From NCBI GenBank assembly GCA_963812415.1, contig CAWEVH010000029.1:1-64000 (forward strand): DNA of 64,000 nt. The letters are read 5' to 3'. The position numbers and the translations under genes were made by a program. The notes beneath the pieces are model-generated. The model was not told where the DNA came from. It did not search any database and saw nothing but the letters and a program-made list of their open reading frames with translations. The DNA comes from JACVRW01 sp963812415. GTDB taxonomy: Bacteria; Actinomycetota; Thermoleophilia; Solirubrobacterales; Thermoleophilaceae. Below are positions 60,682 to 64,000 of the stretch, piece by piece; the stretch's first letter is position 1; each line of letters opens with the position of its first letter.

Positions 60682-61227
60682 ATGCCGCTCGACGACTTCC
60701 TCCCCCGCTTCGACTTCAGGGAGATCCACTCCACGCCGCGTGGCCGCCGAGCCCGCCGAGGCGCTGGCGGCCGCCCGCGCCGTGACCCCGCTCGAGGTCC
60801 CGCTGCTGGTGGCGCTGATGGCGCTGCGAGCGGGCCCTCGCGCTGGCGTCCGGCTCTCGCTCAGGCGACCGATCGTCGAGCAGTTCGAGCGCGCCGGCTT
60901 CGTTGCAGCTCGCCGGCGAACGAGCGCGAGCTCGTGTACGGCGGGGTCGGCCGCTTCTGGACGCTCGGCGGCGGGCTGGCTCGGATCGGCCCGCGAGGCG
61001 TTCGCGGGCTTCGACGCGCCCGGCTACGCCAAGGCGGTCTTCGACTTCCGGGTCGAGCGCGCCCCGGCGAGGCGGGGCTGTGCTCGTCACGGAGACGCGA
61101 ATCGCCGGCACCGACGGCGCACGCGCGGCGCAGCTTCGGTCGCTACTGGCGCTTGATCCAGCCCGGGCAGCGCGCTGATCCGGCTCGCCTGGCTGCGGGC
61201 GATCGCGAAGCGGCAGCGGCCGAGCGC
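60682..61227 (+). pseudogene. SRPBCC/START-like conserved protein, frameshifted in this sequence
   Basis: Pieces in three frames read MPLDDFLPRFDFREIHST, then EALAAARAVTPLEVPLLVAL, LVYGGVGRFWTLGGGLARI, FAGFDAPGYAKAVFDFRVER, VTETRIAGTDGA and FGRYWRLIQPGSALIRLAWL. This is a common actinobacterial family of about 180 residues that looks like a START/SRPBCC fold (FRxxHSTxVxA, RFGRYWxxIRPxS). Its function is not known. It is divergent from TetR across shared operators. Confidence 0.65.
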
Positions 61228-61230
61228 GGC

Positions 61231-62423
61231 TCAGCCCGCCAGCTCGGCCGAGCGCCCCCAGCAGCCGGTCGACCTCGTCCTCGGTCGTGTAGTGGAGGAA
61301 GCCCGCGCGCACCGCGCCGCCGCGCTCGGCCAGCCCGAGCGCGCGGATCGGCTCGAGCGCGTAGTAGTCGCCGTCCCAGACGTAGAGCTCCTGCCGCCCG
61401 AGCGCCTCGGCCACCGCGCGCGGCGCCCGGTCGCCGACGTTGAAGCAGAAGGTGGGCGTGCGCGCCTCCGCGCCGGCGATCCCGTACAGCTCGATCCCCG
61501 CCGGCAGGCCGCGCCAGGAAGCGCCGCGCGAGCGCGTCCTCGTGCGCCTGGATCGCGGCGAAGGCGCCGTCCAGGCCGTCGCCGTCGCCCGAGTGAGCGC
61601 AGGTACTCGACGGCCGCCGTGGCGCCGGCGACCGCCTCGAAGGACTGCGTGCCGGTCTCGAAGCGGTGGCCCGGCGGGTCCTGGCCGGCGGGGCGCACGC
61701 GGTCGGCCGGCAGCGACTCGGCGAGCTCAGGCCGGATCGCCGCCACCCCGAGGTGCGGGCCGAAGAACTTGTAGGGCGAGCAGAGCAGCACGTCGAGCCC
61801 CCACTCGCTCGCGCGCAGGCGCCGGTGCGGCGCCAGGTGAACGCCGTCCGCCCAGGCGAGCGCGCCCACGGCATGAGCGGCGGCCGCGATCCGGGCCGGC
61901 GTCGGTGAGCGAGCCGACCGCGTTCGAGGCGAGCGTGAACGCCACCACGCGCGTGCGCTCGCCGATCAGCTCCTCGAGCGCCTCGTGGTCGAGCGTCACG
62001 TCACTCGCGTCGATCGGCGCGGTGCGGACGGCGAGCCCGTGGTCGGCCGCCACCAGCAGCCAGGGCGAGATGTTCGCGTCGTGGTCGAGCTGGGTGACGA
62101 CGATCTCGTCGCCCGGCTGGAGCGTCCGCGCGACCGCGTGCGCGAGCAGGAAGTTGAGCGTGGTCATGTTCGCGCCGAAGGCGATCCCGTCCGGGTGCCC
62201 GCCCGTGAAGTCGGCGCGGCGCGGCGCGCCCGCGCGCCATCACCTCCACGGACGCCGCGCTCGTGGCGAACGCGCCGCCGAGGTTGGCGTTCGGTCGGGC
62301 AGGCAGGCGGCGATCGCCTCGAGCACCTCGGCCGGCACCTGCGACCCGCCCGGGCCCGTCGAGGTAGGCGGCGCCGCCGGAGAGGGCGGGAAAGCGGTCG
62401 CGGACGGCGTCGACGTCGAGCAT
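61231..62423 (-). pseudogene. Cysteine desulfurase-like class V aminotransferase (TIGR01976 type), frameshifted
   Basis: MLDVDAVRDRFPALSGGAAY, LDGPG and ANLGGAFATSAASVEVMAR lead to MTTLNFLLAHAVARTLQPGD, IVVTQLDHDANISPWLLVAA and the PLP-lysine region LDVLLCSPYKFFGPHLGVAA. The end is RAGFLHYTTEDEVDRLLGAL. The order is full length (about 400 residues) but changes frame several times (around 62350, 62200, 61900, 61600, 61510). The family is similar to SufS/NifS but its substrate is uncertain. Confidence 0.8.
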
Positions 62424-62453
62424 CGGCGCGACGATACCGGCAGCGCCGCGGCG

Positions 62454-64000
<1,547 letters not shown>

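Overview
The window is GC-rich DNA (roughly 70% by eye) with frequent GTG starts, many 1-4 nt start/stop overlaps, many secreted proteins and three tRNA genes. Gene content suggests a high-GC actinomycete, most likely class Thermoleophilia (Solirubrobacterales or a relative): the short secreted family with an N-terminal RPSHGTVVAYLALFVALGG segment, a DUF1015-PduO-OsmC string, paired DUF1326/DUF2182 genes and a TIGR01976-type cysteine desulfurase beside aconitase. This placement is inference; no rRNA is present.

Layout. (1) 0-6 kb: a NarL-type two-component system, flanked by three copies of one promoter module that drive a small membrane protein, a ricin-type lectin and an allene-oxide-cyclase-like barrel protein. 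The last two lie on either side of a decayed IS21-type transposase and are linked by a direct repeat of about 215 bp. (2) 6-25 kb: loosely packed accessory DNA with intact genes (zinc-free MDR reductase, multicopper oxidase, FUSC-like exporter, methyltransferase, orphan MreB, large lipase, two RibD/DHFR-family paralogues, an ArsR-SRPBCC pair) among many gene fragments, most keeping only the 3' end. (3) 25-41 kb: tRNA-His, a 1,611-residue subtilase, isochorismatase, RTX-like protein, UDP-glucuronate decarboxylase, orphan substrate-binding lipoprotein, LysR, DHA2 transporter, and a second, decayed tRNA-His. (4) 41-59 kb: dense core-like DNA with tRNA-Arg, tRNA-Pro, an HhH-GPD protein, a five-gene coupled operon (TetR, glycosyltransferase, hydrolase, DUF1326, DUF2182), DUF1015-PduO-OsmC, GNAT-nicotinamidase, Nudix, sulfurtransferase, a sigma4/zinc-finger/membrane fusion, a protein kinase with an Asp/Thr/Gly-rich membrane partner, and a beta-oxidation operon. 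(5) 59.2-64 kb: every gene (enoyl-CoA hydratase, TetR, a SRPBCC-like protein, cysteine desulfurase, aconitase) is interrupted by several single-base shifts while its protein signature stays good, which looks like low consensus quality near a contig end.

Most notable: the local two-component regulon with its phased GCTGGCA repeats and shared operator palindrome, and the five-gene coupled operon joining a TetR regulator and glycosyltransferase to the Cys-rich DUF1326/DUF2182 pair. I saw no CRISPR array, rRNA, prophage module, replication origin or known defence locus.
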